Shown: piece after piece, positions 49,613-60,391 of the stretch
Layout: every line of letters starts with the position of its first letter
How positions within the stretch are numbered: the stretch's first letter is position 1
NCBI RefSeq assembly: GCF_964340395.1
Contig: NC_135556.1
Span: 26,998,562-27,062,561 of the forward strand
Direction of reading: 5' to 3'
DNA length: 64,000 bases
From: Glandiceps talaboti
Lineage: Eukaryota > Hemichordata > Enteropneusta > Spengelidae
The notes under the pieces: generated by a model
What the model saw: the letters and a program-made list of their open reading frames with translations, nothing else
Told to the model about the DNA's origin: nothing
Database searches by the model: none
Made by a program: the position numbers and the translations under genes

Positions 49613-52254
49613 TCATACTCAGTACAAGGGAACCTACCTGTATTGTTTTACTGTATGGATTATGCATATTAATAAGAGGTGAAAAACTGGTATTTACAGG
49701 TACTCTGGCCCCTAAAAAGGGCCTCAGTCTGTACGGATTGGGTATGCCCACTCCAAAAACCTGTTATAAAAAGAAAACATGTCAGAAAATGACATACATG
49801 ACATCTTCGACTGCATCTCTAAAGCAATTGAAAAATTATCTCAGGAGTTTGTCTTGGGGCTGATGCTGTACAATTTTGTTAATGTAAGTTTGTGACTGTA
49901 AATCATATGTTGGAAGTTGTAACTTAAGCGCTGGACGGTATTAAAATGAGATTGTATCATTAGAAATCAACATATAATCTAGAATATGAGTCTAAGTTTA
50001 TTTCTGATGACATATCACATTTATGGTGATAGTGAAAGAGATAGAAACTGCAACAGGCAAGCAAGTGAAACTAAGTTATCCATCACTACATCGAAATAAA
50101 TATCAGAAACAGTACTACTAATAAAATGTTCTGATTAACATGCTTCATTCTCTCTTCACTCCAGGAATACTTATTTTTTCCTTTTTTTTAAATACAAGTA
50201 AAAAAAGAGTGTACCTGGTAGGGATATAGTCCTCTGTTGGTATGGATATATAAAGAATTTTCTGCATTTCCAACCACCCTTGCTAAGAACACCACATCAA
50301 ATGTTGTGTTTGTGCCTGGTGGTACAACCTACAGATAACAAACAGTAATGTTACAACTTCAGACAAATATTCATCTTGTTGAAATCATAATGTTTCTATA
50401 CTTTACACAATAACACAGTAAATATCCTTTGTGTTTTGTGGCATAGGCCATCAAGTCAAGCAAATCAACGCTATGTCTCTAGTAGGCACAGAAGGATGTA
50501 TTCATTTGAGTAGCTCTTCTTTTGAATATGCCATCCCAAAAGTTAGAAACCAGACTAAAGAACAAGTTTAATGCCTTTTATCTTCAACTGTTTTATACCA
50601 CTAGATATAGCTTATATTATTCTGACCTGGCCTTGATATATAAAACATGTCAACATGAATGATGAAGAGTCATATTGACCAATTAGAAAACACCTATTAA
50701 TTCATGTGACATAAATATAATCCTGCTGCCCTATCAGAAGACAGCTATCAGTTCATGTGACTAAAAGATAATCCTGCTGACCAATTAGAAGATACCTATC
50801 AGTCCATGTGACATAAAATAATTATACAGTTCTGTTGACCAATTATTAGGCTGCTATGAATCATTTCTTGAACATATCATGTGCTATACATGTACATACC
50901 TTGTCTTGAAAAAATGATGAATGAAAATGCGGCGTACTGCCAGATATAGATAACATTCTAATACTATTTTCTGAATGTGGATTATGAATAACAACTGTTT
51001 CTATTTTTGGCATACCAATAGGTCTGTGGATAAAAACAGATATAAAGTAAACTGGTGTACAGTGTAGTTTCTAGACTCTCCAACAAGAGTCAAACATATC
51101 GAGATGGAAGTACTTTCTGTGTCTACATTTGCCCTTTACAAACTGTCACAGTAAAATTCTCAAATGCGTGACAAGTGTTTTTCTAATGGATGGTAAGTAT
51201 GTAAAATCTAACCAAGTTCCTAATCTTCATTTTACCAGAGTTCACTCCCAAAATTATGGTACAGTGCTTGGGAAAAGTTAAGTTTACCAGGGTTTCCCCC
51301 TTCCTATTACCAGGGTTCCCAGCCCTTAACAAACACTGAGGAGGTTCCCAGCCCTTAACAAACACTGAGGACAGCCAGATCTTCAAATCAGTCAACAATA
51401 CATTTGTTTTCACAAACACATCTAAGATAGTGATTTGACAATTGATTGTATCAGGCCTAGTAAAAAAATTGTGTGGTTCCGATTACGCTAAATATTAGAA
51501 TAGGTGGGGTAGGTAGATTTTTTTTAATCTTATTTTATTATATATATTTTTCATGTGTGAGTGTCAAGTTCAGGTTTTCCGTTGTTTTCCAAATGGTCTC
51601 TGTGTTATTTATTTCTTCCCATCAGATGTACAGCCATTACAGATAGTACGAACAGTTTTATATAATTGCCTTTTTAAGTTGATGGCAGTTTCCGCATCCA
51701 CTATTTATCGTGAGACTTCACAATTTCTTTTCTTGAATGATTCAAAAATGTTTAAGGTCGGCAGTGAAAAAGGTGGGGTTGGGCAACCGGAACCAAACAA
51801 TTATTTTTTTTAGGCATAACCTTGTGCAATGTATACTTTTAATATAACGTTATTTTGCAGTAGAGAATAGAAATTAAAACTATTGCATTCAGACTATACA
51901 GCATCCAACTTGGTATATCAGTGTCTATGAAAAGTATAATGTATTGCTGATTTCTCCTAATCATACTGAAATTAGACAATTATAAATTAAATACTTCCCC
52001 AAATTCCCACAAAAATAAATTTCATGGTAACTCAATAGTACATATTAAACAGATATGACAAATTTGTGTTGTACACAATACTCTGAGGACGATTTCTTTT
52101 GAATTTTCACAATCACAATTTGATAAATAATGCATCAGGGTTCAGTGGTTATATAATGCAAACTAATACTTACTGTTCACCAAAGTCTAACATGGGTGGT
52201 TCTATTAAAACACCTCCACTACCAGGTTGTTTAATACTATCGGTTTTTCCATTA
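28351..52254 (-). CDS. TMEM131: TMEM131, 32 recognised exons, N-terminus missing
   Basis: Exons (5' to 3'): 52254-52174, 51023-50900, 50328-50215, 49760-49638, 48824-48744, 48070-47914, 47628-47510, 46715-46504, 45524-45371, 44966-44799, 44118-44017, 43680-43558, 43030-42839, 42378-42220, 41796-41721, 41277-41160, 40516-40381, 39945-39830, 39415-39352, 38874-38702, 38080-37941, 37757-37565, 36921-36562, 35964-35304, 33912-33701, 33171-33044, 32183-32049, 31177-30887, 30390-30178, 29783-29593, 29331-29167, 28485-28351. Every junction is in phase; the sum is 1 + 1805 codons. Human TMEM131 has about 1,880 residues. Matches recognised by eye include [52 protein letters not shown] and [15 protein letters not shown]131 is an ER membrane protein: luminal PapD-like domains bind procollagen and the cytosolic tail binds TRAPP for collagen export (family knowledge). 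TMEM131L is the vertebrate sister. The signal-peptide exon(s) were not found up to 64000. Confidence 0.95.
29336..29545. repeat. degenerate tandem repeat in TMEM131 intron
   Basis: Strings ATCACTCAAATCA, AATGAAGTCTTGTCA and AATAGATTCATTACATATCA recur four or more times. It starts 5 bp upstream of the exon 29331 acceptor. Confidence 0.8.
30060..30113. repeat. (CA)n microsatellite
   Basis: CG-rich start then CA, in a TMEM131 intron about 65 bp from the exon 30390-30178 donor. Confidence 0.95.
30600..30830. repeat. tandem repeat, about 31-bp unit, about 7 copies
   Basis: Unit AATGAAGTAACCATGGTAAT followed by GAGTAACCATTAAC, in the intron after exon 31177-30887. Confidence 0.9.
33925..34525. 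repeat. minisatellite, about 85-95-bp unit with poly-G, 6-7 copies
   Basis: Unit contains CACTTACTTTCACAAGTAGT, GGTGTGAGTAACTAATCAGT, AATGTCAAGTTGACTGACAC and a G run of 9-18. On the minus strand each copy carries GAAAGTAAGTG, a good donor consensus. It lies in a TMEM131 intron. Confidence 0.95.
34744..35133 (+). mobile_element. possible GIY-YIG nuclease remnant of a retroelement
   Basis: A 129-codon plus-strand frame antisense in a TMEM131 intron. It has the spacing EHR ... [13 protein letters not shown] ... VEIIDR ... and [18 protein letters not shown]. This resembles the C-terminal part of GIY-YIG domains found at the end of Penelope-like retroelements (EHR-x-H-GH, then a final N-x-G strand). 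The catalytic start of the domain (GIY...YIG) is not seen, so it is at most a fragment. Not confirmed by search. Confidence 0.4.
36562..36921 (-). CDS. TMEM131: TMEM131 transmembrane exon
   Basis: 360 bp. Opens [17 protein letters not shown], as in human (FTPDFT..RVIRELKFI). After AIPRPAWE it has one membrane segment ([20 protein letters not shown]), then SYLEA and the cytosolic [11 protein letters not shown]. The AIPRPxWE-TM-YLEA order is diagnostic for TMEM131 and TMEM131L. Confidence 0.95.
37289..37540 (+). mobile_element. tRNA-derived SINE
   Basis: The head looks like a tRNA: box A TGGCCGAGTGG at 37294 and a weak box B GGGTCCGGTTAAA at 37336. It is followed by a conserved core (TTTTCCCCGGGTACTCCGG, TTTCCTCCTGCAT) of the kind shared among animal SINEs (Deu/Nin type central domain; exact class unsure). 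A tail follows ending near ATAAATAAAGATTATTAAATA. It is intronic in TMEM131. No clear target duplication. Confidence 0.8.
37565..52254 (-). CDS. TMEM131: TMEM131 luminal region (exons 1-22 of those seen)
   Basis: This part encodes a chain of Ig-like/PapD-like modules. They are marked by repeated LDFG or NFGTMGIG strands followed by N-x-P elements ([29 protein letters not shown]) and VPV/IPV edges. Numerous sequons (NTT, NHT, NAS, NGS) fit a luminal location. Exon 7 ([15 protein letters not shown]) and exon 2 ([17 protein letters not shown]) are close to the human protein. The end of exon 9 (45371) lies in a tandem repeat that carries its donor. Confidence 0.93.
38928..39050 (+). repeat. interspersed repeat family 2, copy 3
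   Basis: Landmarks AGTGGTTATATGGATGAAGA, TGGTTATTTATTT, TCATCATGGCTTCCTACTTG, AATGTGAAACAGCATAGACC and AAGTCTGTGTTTGTAACTCA match 19690 and 6565. Confidence 0.75.
40730..40981 (+). mobile_element. LINE 3' end fragment, CR1/L2-like
   Basis: Encodes [17 protein letters not shown] and [15 protein letters not shown], the conserved C-terminal end of CR1/L2-type reverse transcriptase ORFs. A short 3' region containing GGCGCTCTATAAATATTATC and an ATT-repeat tail follow. 5'-truncated, antisense to TMEM131 in an intron. Confidence 0.85.
42565..42700. repeat. tandem repeat, about 27-bp unit, 5 copies
   Basis: Unit GAGGGCACTGGCAAAGTCAG with a variable tail, in a TMEM131 intron. Confidence 0.92.
44145..44659. 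repeat. 515-bp compound tetranucleotide repeat
   Basis: Blocks of TGAA, TATG, ACGT-containing variants and GGTA follow one another with only point interruptions. Starts about 26 bp upstream of the TMEM131 exon 44118 acceptor. All long frames across it are artefacts. Confidence 0.97.
45085..45380 (-). repeat. 25-30-bp tandem repeat carrying the donor of TMEM131 exon 9, about 10 copies
   Basis: Unit GGTACTTACAGACAAAACA with variants. On the minus strand a unit reads GTTTTGTCT|GTAAGTACC, exactly the end and donor of exon 45524-45371. At least four copies keep a GTAAGT core. Confidence 0.85.
48506..48677. repeat. (ATAC)n microsatellite, about 172 bp
   Basis: A near-perfect array in the intron after exon 48824-48744. 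Confidence 0.97.
48878..49034. repeat. (AGTGT)n and (AGCAT)n arrays
   Basis: About 75 bp of GTGTA repeats pass into AGCAT repeats with periodic CAATCAT insertions. Confidence 0.93.
49330..49608. repeat. CA-rich repeats: about 20-bp unit then (CA)n
   Basis: ACACATAAAAGCACACCTCC recurs about 6 times to 49480, then broken CA and a pure CA tract 49548-49608 ending 30 bp from the donor of exon 49760-49638. Confidence 0.92.
50680..50870. repeat. tandem repeat, about 57-bp unit, 3-4 copies
   Basis: Shares CCAATTAGAAGA, ACCTATCAGTTCATGTGAC and AATCCTGCTGACC, in the intron after exon 51023-50900. Confidence 0.85.
51454..51815. mobile_element. MITE, family 5, about 362 bp
   Basis: Ends are inverted: GCCTAGTAAAAAAATTGTGT then GGTTCCGATTACGC on the left; complement on the right reads GCCTAAAAAAAATAATTGTT then GGTTCCGGTTGCCC. 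No transposase. In the intron before exon 50900-51023. Confidence 0.7.
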
Positions 52255-54000
52255 CTACAAAAGAAGTAATACACTGAGTTACAAAATGATGAAATAACTC
52301 TAAAAGTATATGCTATAACTTGTATGTTGCAACAGTTTATCTACGATGAGAGGAAACACTACTCAAGGAAATAAAGACATTTTCATAAAATTAGTGTACT
52401 GGAGTGTCATTTCATGATTTCACATCACATAAATTTTAAGAATGTGTCAAGAAACATCAAATTGAAACTTATTTCATATTCATTGTCTGTGCATTGGTCC
52501 AGCACTGCCTCATGGGAGTCTGCAGACATGCACATGTATTAGATGAACACCAATTATATAATCATGTCCAATAGGTATCTTGTTTGAACGTGCATAAGCT
52601 GGCTTGAAAGTGTATAAGTCAATGACATAGACATAGGTTGCTTTGTCCTGGATATAAATCCTGTATTCTTTGTTTGAATGTGCATAAGCTGGCTTGAAAG
52701 TGTATAAGCCAATGAAATAAACATAGGTTGCACTGTCATGAACAACCTGGATATAAATCCTGCATTCACTGTTTGAATGTGTGTAAGCAAGCTTGCAAGT
52801 ATATAAGCCAATGAAACAGATTTGGGTTGTCTTCAACAACCTGAAGGTATGTATCCTGTACTCTCTGTTTGATTGTGTATAAACTGGCTTGCAAGTATAT
52901 AAGCCAATGACAGAGACACACATACGTTGGGTTGTCTTTGCACTCGCAGTGTTCTCTGTGGTCGTACTTTCACAAGTGTAGCAAGTGAAAGTGCACCAGA
53001 AAACACAGTGTCACAGTGAAAAAAATAACCCTGACTGAGTACCCACACCAGCACTAATTGGGCATGGGGTTCTGTTATAATAACATATATGTTTATCAAA
53101 ACAGTAAATGTCCATAAAAATTATACTGTATACGATTTGTGTGCAAGGAACAATCTTGCCCTCCTTTATATGTATATATGCAATGTTTTCGATATCTCAC
53201 TGCACTGCAAATACCAGTAGTATGTGTGCACATCGGTGCAAGTCATCACTGGTATGATAAGTAATGACTTTAAGCATATGGAATGATAATTCATTCATGT
53301 TCAGGGCCATCAAATATCCTGTCAATGTGAAAAAGTCTATTTACACCATACATTTGATCACACGTCAATGACTATCTGACGTAACACCCTACATGTATTA
53401 TTCATATATAGATAATTACCATAGATATATGAATGAAGTCTATCACCATACACTATCTTTTCAGATATAGACAAATAAAACATCACTCAAACCTGTCATC
53501 ATACACTGTAGACACAACAGCACTACAGTCTATCTTTTCAAATAAAGACAATTAAAACAGATCACTAAAGTCTGTCATCTATCATACACTATAGAATTAC
53601 TGTAACAATGTACCCATTCAGCTACAGACAATGACAACAGATCCAAAATGATCAGGTTAGCAGGTACATTTCCTAAGGGCTATATCTTTTTAGGTGAATT
53701 CCACATGAAATTTAGTGTGACCTCCTCATACTGAATTATGTATGCCAATATGTGTGAATGAATCCATAACACAATCCTACAGTTTGTCTATGTTAAACAT
53801 CAGGACCTTTTTTTAAAAAGGTTGATTTCAATTTGGTACTAGTATATCAATTTTGTTAATAGGTTTACTTCATCAAGACGTGACTAATTAAAGGAAAATA
53901 TTTCATTAATAAAATATAAGATAATTTTTCATTAGTAATTATCGACATTATAGTAATATTCATATGTGTGTACACCTCCAAGAAATTATATTACAATATT
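52255..54000. other. start of the long TMEM131 first intron
   Basis: No exon recognised. It contains a 4-copy tandem repeat at 52556-52930. I looked on the minus strand for the expected signal-peptide exon ending in phase 2 and did not find one. Confidence 0.5.
52556..52930. repeat. tandem repeat, about 90-bp unit, 4 copies
   Basis: Shares GCATAAGCTGGCTTGAAAG, TGTATAAGCCAATGAAA and CATAGGTTG, with TTGTTTGAATGTG at unit starts. Confidence 0.85.
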
Positions 54001-54815
54001 ACAGTCTTGGTCTGACATGAATTTGAACACTAATCTATAACTGTCATTGTAAAGGAAAGTGTTCTATATTACAATATTACAGTGTGTCAGTCTTGGTCTG
54101 AAATGAATTTGAACGCTAATCTATAACTGTCATTGTAAAGGAAAGTGTTCTATATTACAATATTACAGTGTGTCAGTCTTGGTCTGATATGAATTTGAAC
54201 ACTAATCTGTAACTGTCATTGTAAAGGAAAGTGTTCTATATTACAATATGACAGTGTGTCAGTCTTGGTCTGACATGAATTTGAACACTAATCTATAACT
54301 GTCATTGTAAAGGAAAGTGTTCTATATTACAATATTACAGTGTGTCAGTCTTGGTCTGACATGAATTTGAACACTAATCTATAACTGTCATTGTAAAGGA
54401 AAGTGTTCAATATTACAATATTACAGTGTGTCAGTCTTGGTCTGACATGAATTTGAACACTAATCTATAACTGTCATTGTAAAGGAAAGTGTTCTATATT
54501 ACAATATTACAGTGTGTCAGTCTTGGTCTGACATAAATTTGAACACTAATCTATAACTGTCATTGTAAAGGAAAGTGTTCAATATTACAATATTACAGTG
54601 TGTCAGTCTTGGTCTGACATGAATTTGAACACTAATCTATAACTGTCATTGTAAAGGAAAGTGTTCAATATTACAATATTACAGTGTGTCAGTCTTGGTC
54701 TGACATGAATTTGAACACTAATCTATAACTGTCATTGTAAAGGAAAGTGTTCTATATTACAATATTACAGTGTGTCAGTCTTGGTCTGACATGAATTTGA
54801 ACACTAATCTATAAC
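54001..54815. repeat. 86-bp minisatellite, left part, about 9.5 copies
   Basis: Unit contains GTGTGTCAGTCTTGGTCTGA, ATGAATTTGAACACTAATCT, ATAACTGTCATTGTAAAGG and GTTCTATATTACAATATTAC. Copies at 54081, 54167, 54253 and on show the 86-bp period. The same array resumes at 56838. Confidence 0.97.
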
Positions 54816-56837
54816 CAGTGATTGGGAAGTCAACGCGCCCCGCGCCATAGTCGCATTTAATTGAAAATTGGCACACTGAAATCGACTTCTTGGCGCCCAC
54901 AAAGGCGCATTGTGGCTAACAGTGAAATTTAGACACTTCAGTAATGGAGTGCCGATTCGGTAGAGGCGAAGTATGGAAGTACATTGTAAACCCAACTCAT
55001 GTCAGCTGTTTGAAATGATGCCCCCACACGTCGTCTTTTGCAAAGCAAATCTGAATACTTATACTGTTTCATGTCCCTCTATCCATGTTTGACTATTTAA
55101 TACACGATACACGCGTGACCATTCCCCGGGTATAGTGAAACAGATCAAACCAATACGATTCAAGATATTCAAATTAGTATGCCCTTTGATGACCTCGCCT
55201 GACCGTCACTGCGTTCATCATGCATGAGAAAAGACGTCAACTCCTTGAATGAATGTTACGATCAGTGATTATGATCACCGATGTTTCAGAATAAATACTT
55301 GAAGCATAAATTTATCAACACAATTACTAATCTTGTAGGTAACAACTCAAATCGCTACCACAGAAAACTACCGTCGCGATGTCCACTGTAACAAGTAAAT
55401 TAGTGAAGTTGAAATCTTTGTCGCATGACTTCGTATTTAAAATTATGTACGGATGCGTAGTCTTTCTAGACAGTAATTTTTAGATCAGTTAGTATTTAAA
55501 CTACGTTTCTGAGTTAATTATTCGGTATGTTATTGACGACCCCCATTTGTAAAAACGCTGTACAAATTGAATGTCAGCGTTCGCCCGGCCACATTCAACG
55601 GAATGAAGCTCAATCATAACAATGGTGGCTGTCAAAATCGAAGACGCAATTTGACCATGTTGTTATTTCAGTGAGTTTATTCAGCAAGAAAATAACGTGT
55701 TCTATGTTTTTGTACTTCCTACATGATGTGATGATCGTATTTTTTACCGGTACAACTTACAGCCTACAATGAAACCATGGTATTCGTACTGCTAACTTAG
55801 CTAGTAACACTGACACGATTCCGTGTTCGTGTATTAGGGGACATTTCTGAATACACGAAACCAGTTATTGAATGTGTAGTGGATATTGATATTCAGTTTG
55901 AAAAATTAAAATCCTGAACTTTTTTTGCGAACGGTTTTGTCATTTCTTAGTAATTATAGGGCTGACTTTATGTCAACCCGGAAGTACATAGACACGAAAA
56001 TAGACGAAGTGACTTGTACATGTAATTAGTAACAAAATTTTACTCTAACTGCTGGTAACCTTCAAATTTATTTATTTTTATGTTGTAAATACATACTAAT
56101 ATGCACTGAGGACAACATTATAAAGACTTGCTCTATGGGAAGGTAATTTTTTGTCTTTTAAAAATGCATTAGTTAGATCAATGTGTACCAGAAATGTTAT
56201 GTAGTATTTAAGCTAGAAATAAGACCACATCATATCTTATTATCCCCCCCCCCAATTAAGACAAACTACTCACAGAAAGCAAAAAAAAAAGAAGCTCCAA
56301 AACATAAAAAAGAGAACAAAATTATAGTAAGGAGTTGATGATGCACAAACAACTACAAAGAAATAGACAGTTCAATTACAACACAGGGTTTGAAATAAAT
56401 ATGGGGTTCGGAAAAGTGAATTAGAAGTAGAACAAATACTAAGAGAGATGAAGAGCCCAAGTGAACAAGCGAAAGCAAATTTTTTGCAGGACTACTACGT
56501 TATCAATTTTACTAGTCCTGTGGGATAGTGACTTTTTGACTCCAGTGTCGAACCCTGCCATGTCAGGCTTACAACGGTTGCATGGCTTCATACGATACAG
56601 ACTTACGGTTCTCGACTTGAACATGCTTCTCTACTGTACAAACAATAACAAGCAGAAATATTACTTTACTTATTATGGTTACTTCATTTTAACTATTTCG
56701 CTTTATTGTTGGATCATGAATGCTAACTTGGGCTCATTAGAATTTCTGGATGGCCCATTCAAATTGAAAATGGCCCATTCATTTTTGCTGGAATGGGGCC
56801 ATTGTCACATTGGTGTTTTGAGACTTCCCAATCACTG
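54816..56837. mobile_element. 2,022-bp hAT-like DNA element inserted in the minisatellite
   Basis: Perfect 16-bp terminal inverted repeats: CAGTGATTGGGAAGTC at 54816 and GACTTCCCAATCACTG ending 56837. CAGTG ends are typical of hAT elements. The array phase continues across the element with ATAAC on both sides, though a full 8-bp target duplication is not clean. I see no transposase frame, so it looks non-autonomous. The inside at about 55050-55700 is richer in CG than the flanks and may be captured host DNA. Confidence 0.85.
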
Positions 56838-57385
56838 CATAACTGTCATTGTAAAGGAAAGTGTTCTATATTACAATATCACAGTGTGTCAGTCTTGGTC
56901 TGACATGAATTTGAACACTAATCTATAACTGTCATTGTAAAGGAAAGTGTTCTATATTACAATATGACAGTGTGTCAGTCTTGGTCTGACATGAATTTGA
57001 ACACTAATCTATAACTGTCATTGTAAAGGAAAGTGTTCAATATTACAATATGACAGTGTGTCGGTCTTGGTCTGACATGAATTTGAACACTAATCTATAA
57101 CTGTCATTGTAAAGGAAAGTGTTCTATATTACAATATTACAGTGTGTCAGTCTTGGTCTGACATAAATTTGAACACTAATCTGTAACTGTCATTGTAAAG
57201 GAAAGTGTTCAATATTACAATATTACAGTGTGTCGGTCTTGGTCTGACATGAATTTGAACACTAATCTATAACTGTCATTGTAAAGAAAAGTGTTCTATA
57301 TTACAATATGACAGTGTGTCAGTCTTGGTCTGACATGAATTTGAACACTAATCTATAACTGTCATTGTAAAGGAAAGTGTTCTAT
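56838..57385. repeat. 86-bp minisatellite, right part, about 6.4 copies
   Basis: Continues the unit of 54001-54815 with the same variants (TATTAC/TATGAC, GTTCTA/GTTCAA). Confidence 0.97.
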
Positions 57386-58658
57386 ACTACATACTACGGG
57401 CAATGGAAATGCTCTTGTAGCACCATTGACACTCGCTGCAATAATGGAAATATAGTATTGGAGTGTCCCTTTGTCACTGCCCTGGTTTTCGTACCAAGGG
57501 ACCCATGCAAACTTGTGTGATTTAGACGAATGCTACCCTTTACAACAATGACAACGTTGTTAATTTCATTATTTACCCGAGAATTAAGACGCCATCTCAA
57601 AAGCAGCAGTGACACATAAATTAGATTTCAAAGAAATTAATGTAACTGAACACCACAATACATGTAAATGAAATGAATTGAGAATATACACTAGAGACAT
57701 TCTACCTGTTGAATATGTACACGTATGCCAACAATTTGAACTCAAAAATAAATCATTTGTCCTTTGCTTTGCATCAAACTAATTCATTTCACATATTATT
57801 TCTGCTTGAATAAACTCAAAGGAGGTTTTGGACAATTCAACACTTAAAGTAATTGATCAGTTTTGTACTGAATAGGCAATGATGATGATAACGTATTAAT
57901 AATTCATACTCTTCTTTTTTCCATTTTGCCCCGAGTAGCTACACAGTAAAAGTGTTGACATTCAAAGAATATGCTTCAAGGACTGTTTAGTGTCTTACCT
58001 AATTATTGATCTAACTCAATAACCACACATTAGACTTGATTGTGTATAAGTCTGCTTCTGATAAGAAAGTTTTTATTTTAATGCACATCAATAATTGCTT
58101 TCAAGTTAAACATCCTTATGTGTACAATGAAATTACAAGCATTACAGCTGACCTAGATTCTATCTGTGGTGACAATAAAGTTGTGTTTTGGAGGCCAAGT
58201 AAAACTATTATACACTTCTCAAGGACAACACAAATGAAATATCCACTAATGTTGTCTTTCCAGTATCAATTAAAATTACAAACCAACATATAATATGTTC
58301 AGCCTCTCTGACCTTGAGTACCTGATAATAAGTCATTTTTTCTCTGGTGGCAGATTCCACAAGATCCCCCCCCCCCCCCCCGCCAGCCATTGAGTCCATA
58401 GCAACCATATGAGGGTGGTCAAGCTGAAGTGTCAAATGCTTAGCAACATTATTGTTCTCAATATCATCTCATGTATTATATAGTATATGATAGTATGGTT
58501 GTAAAACGATGTGCATATGGGGAATGTAAGTCAGATTCTCGATATTATGAACCTGACTACATGCTTTAACTTCAAAATTCTCAAGACCATAAACACAACC
58601 GGAGAAATGCCAGTGTTGATAAAAGGCATGTTATTGGGGCGATAACTTTGGTGTACAT
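57386..58658. other. intronic or intergenic, nothing recognised
   Basis: Mixed AT-rich sequence with a poly-C run near 58367. Short frames on both strands do not resemble a known family. Confidence 0.45.
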
Positions 58659-59412
58659 ATCAATCAATCAATCATTCAAAAGAATTTGTATAGCACCAAA
58701 ATCGATGATGTAATGTTCTATGGTGCTGAACAAGAACAATAGTAGATCAATGTAAAAACTTAGAAACTCTTGCAAACAAAAGTGTCTTGATATCCTTCTT
58801 GAATTCATTGACAGTTGATGAAGAATGAAGTTCCATTGGTATACTGCTCCATAAGACTGGCACTGCTCATGAGAACGCACACTCATCGTATGACTTTGTA
58901 TTACAACGGGGTACATGAAGTAGACTTTTGTTATTTGAGTGAAGTGATGAATGAGTTATGGGTTTACTGTTCATTAATCAAGTTAGCGATGCAACCAGGA
59001 GTAGTGTTAATGAGTGCCTTGTAGGCGATCAGTAGTACTTTGTATTGAATCCTGCAACAGATAGGTAGCCAGTGAAGCACAGAAAGAACCGATGTGATGT
59101 GATCTGTTTTCTTTGTACGTGACACATCCTAGCTGCTGTATTTTGGGCATGTTGAAGGGGCATAATGTCTTTAGCTGGCAGCCAATACAGAAGGGCATCG
59201 CCAAGTTTCGATGATATAAATGCATGAACAAGTTTCTGACAAACTTCCTTTGTAAGGTACTGGCACATGCGACCTATTGTTTGGAGGGGAAAAAGATCTG
59301 ATCTACATGTCAAAGAGATGTGCTTCTTGAGAATATAATGGTCATGAAATGTTACACCAATGCTACGTCCTGAATCCAAAACAGAAGAAAAACCCACAAA
59401 ATCACAATAAAC
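58659..59412 (-). mobile_element. 5'-truncated CR1/L2-like LINE
   Basis: On the minus strand a frame from about 59412 encodes SIGVTFHDHYILKKHIS, VHAFISSKLGDALLYWLP and LQHAQNTAAR, the C-terminal end of a CR1/L2/jockey-type reverse transcriptase ORF. After frame breaks it continues with KSYDECAFS, PVLWSSIPMELHSSS and FKKDIKTLLF. The 3' end is (ATTG)n at 58659-58676. Confidence 0.85.
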
Positions 59413-59738
59413 CATAAACTACAATTATTGCAGCTACAATATATAACATAATACAGAACAACAGAATGTCCTGTATGCAAAAGTGTCTAATTTGAGTTTA
59501 ACTGTTAATGTCAATGAGAGGTCACTACAAAATGCATTTATATTGTAATAAGTAAACACCTTACAAGGTGTTAAGTTCCAGCTTATCTGTTACATCATCA
59601 GTGGTGTAACAAAACTAGACCTTCAAAACAACACACAAAATTATCATTTTGTAAATAGTCTAAACAGAAGGTTGACTACTGATTGCTTATGAGGTCAAGG
59701 CACTCCCACCACATTCTTTCATTCTGTATGGTGTACAC

Positions 59739-59910
59739 CAGTGTGCCCTCTAACGATAACCAAATTTTGTTGTTTTGAGCCAAAATGATAAAAATTCTCA
59801 TTTCTTATGAGTCACCCACATAGAAAGAGATAGGGGAACACCAAATTTTGGTGCGTCACTAGAAATTGTGTGCGGTAATGGCGTGTCAAATTGGATTAGA
59901 GGACACACTA
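59739..59910. mobile_element. 172-bp hAT-like MITE
   Basis: Inverted ends CAGTGTGCCCTCTAA and TTAGAGGACACACTA (one mismatch inside the shared 14 bp). Short, non-coding. Target duplication not resolved. Confidence 0.7.
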
Positions 59911-60084
59911 TAGAAGTGTTTTCAGTAAAAAACAACAGCAACTTATACACCAAAGGAATACAAACAAAACAGTATGCAAACTAGCTGTGCTGTTATGTAA
60001 TTTGTGAGCATGGTTTGACAAAAATATCAACAATAGATTTGCTGAGTAGCAGCTTACTTAAAGTCTAGTTTTGTTGTTGTTGTT

Positions 60085-60088
<4 letters not shown>

Positions 60089-60160
<72 letters not shown>
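60089..60160. repeat. (TG)n microsatellite
   Basis: About 72 bp of TG, preceded by a short TTG run. Confidence 0.95.
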
Positions 60161-60162
<2 letters not shown>

Positions 60163-60391
60163 GAATTGCTCCCAGCGATCTTCTGTTATGCAGACATATA
60201 CACACAATCACACATAATGCTACAGAGATCCATTCAGGTTTGGGACTAAGTGACAGGGCTATGTTGCATGCTCTATATCATGTTGCTGTGGAACTGTCAA
60301 GGCTTTCCCAGTCAGTCTAGTTCCTATATGGTATTCTTACGATTTACACTGGTTTAGTTAGAGATGACATTGACATCCAGACTTCAGCTAA

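Noticed and set aside
57394-57615. 73-codon minus-strand frame beginning MSLLLLRWRLN
   Set aside because: Considered as the missing TMEM131 signal-peptide exon, but it has no donor in the needed phase and no similarity to the N-terminal region.
58208-58435. Minus-strand frame with MTYYQVLKV, recalling the start of a J domain
   Set aside because: The similarity is limited to a few residues, with no HPD motif or helix pattern after it; an adjacent poly-G run encodes glycine.
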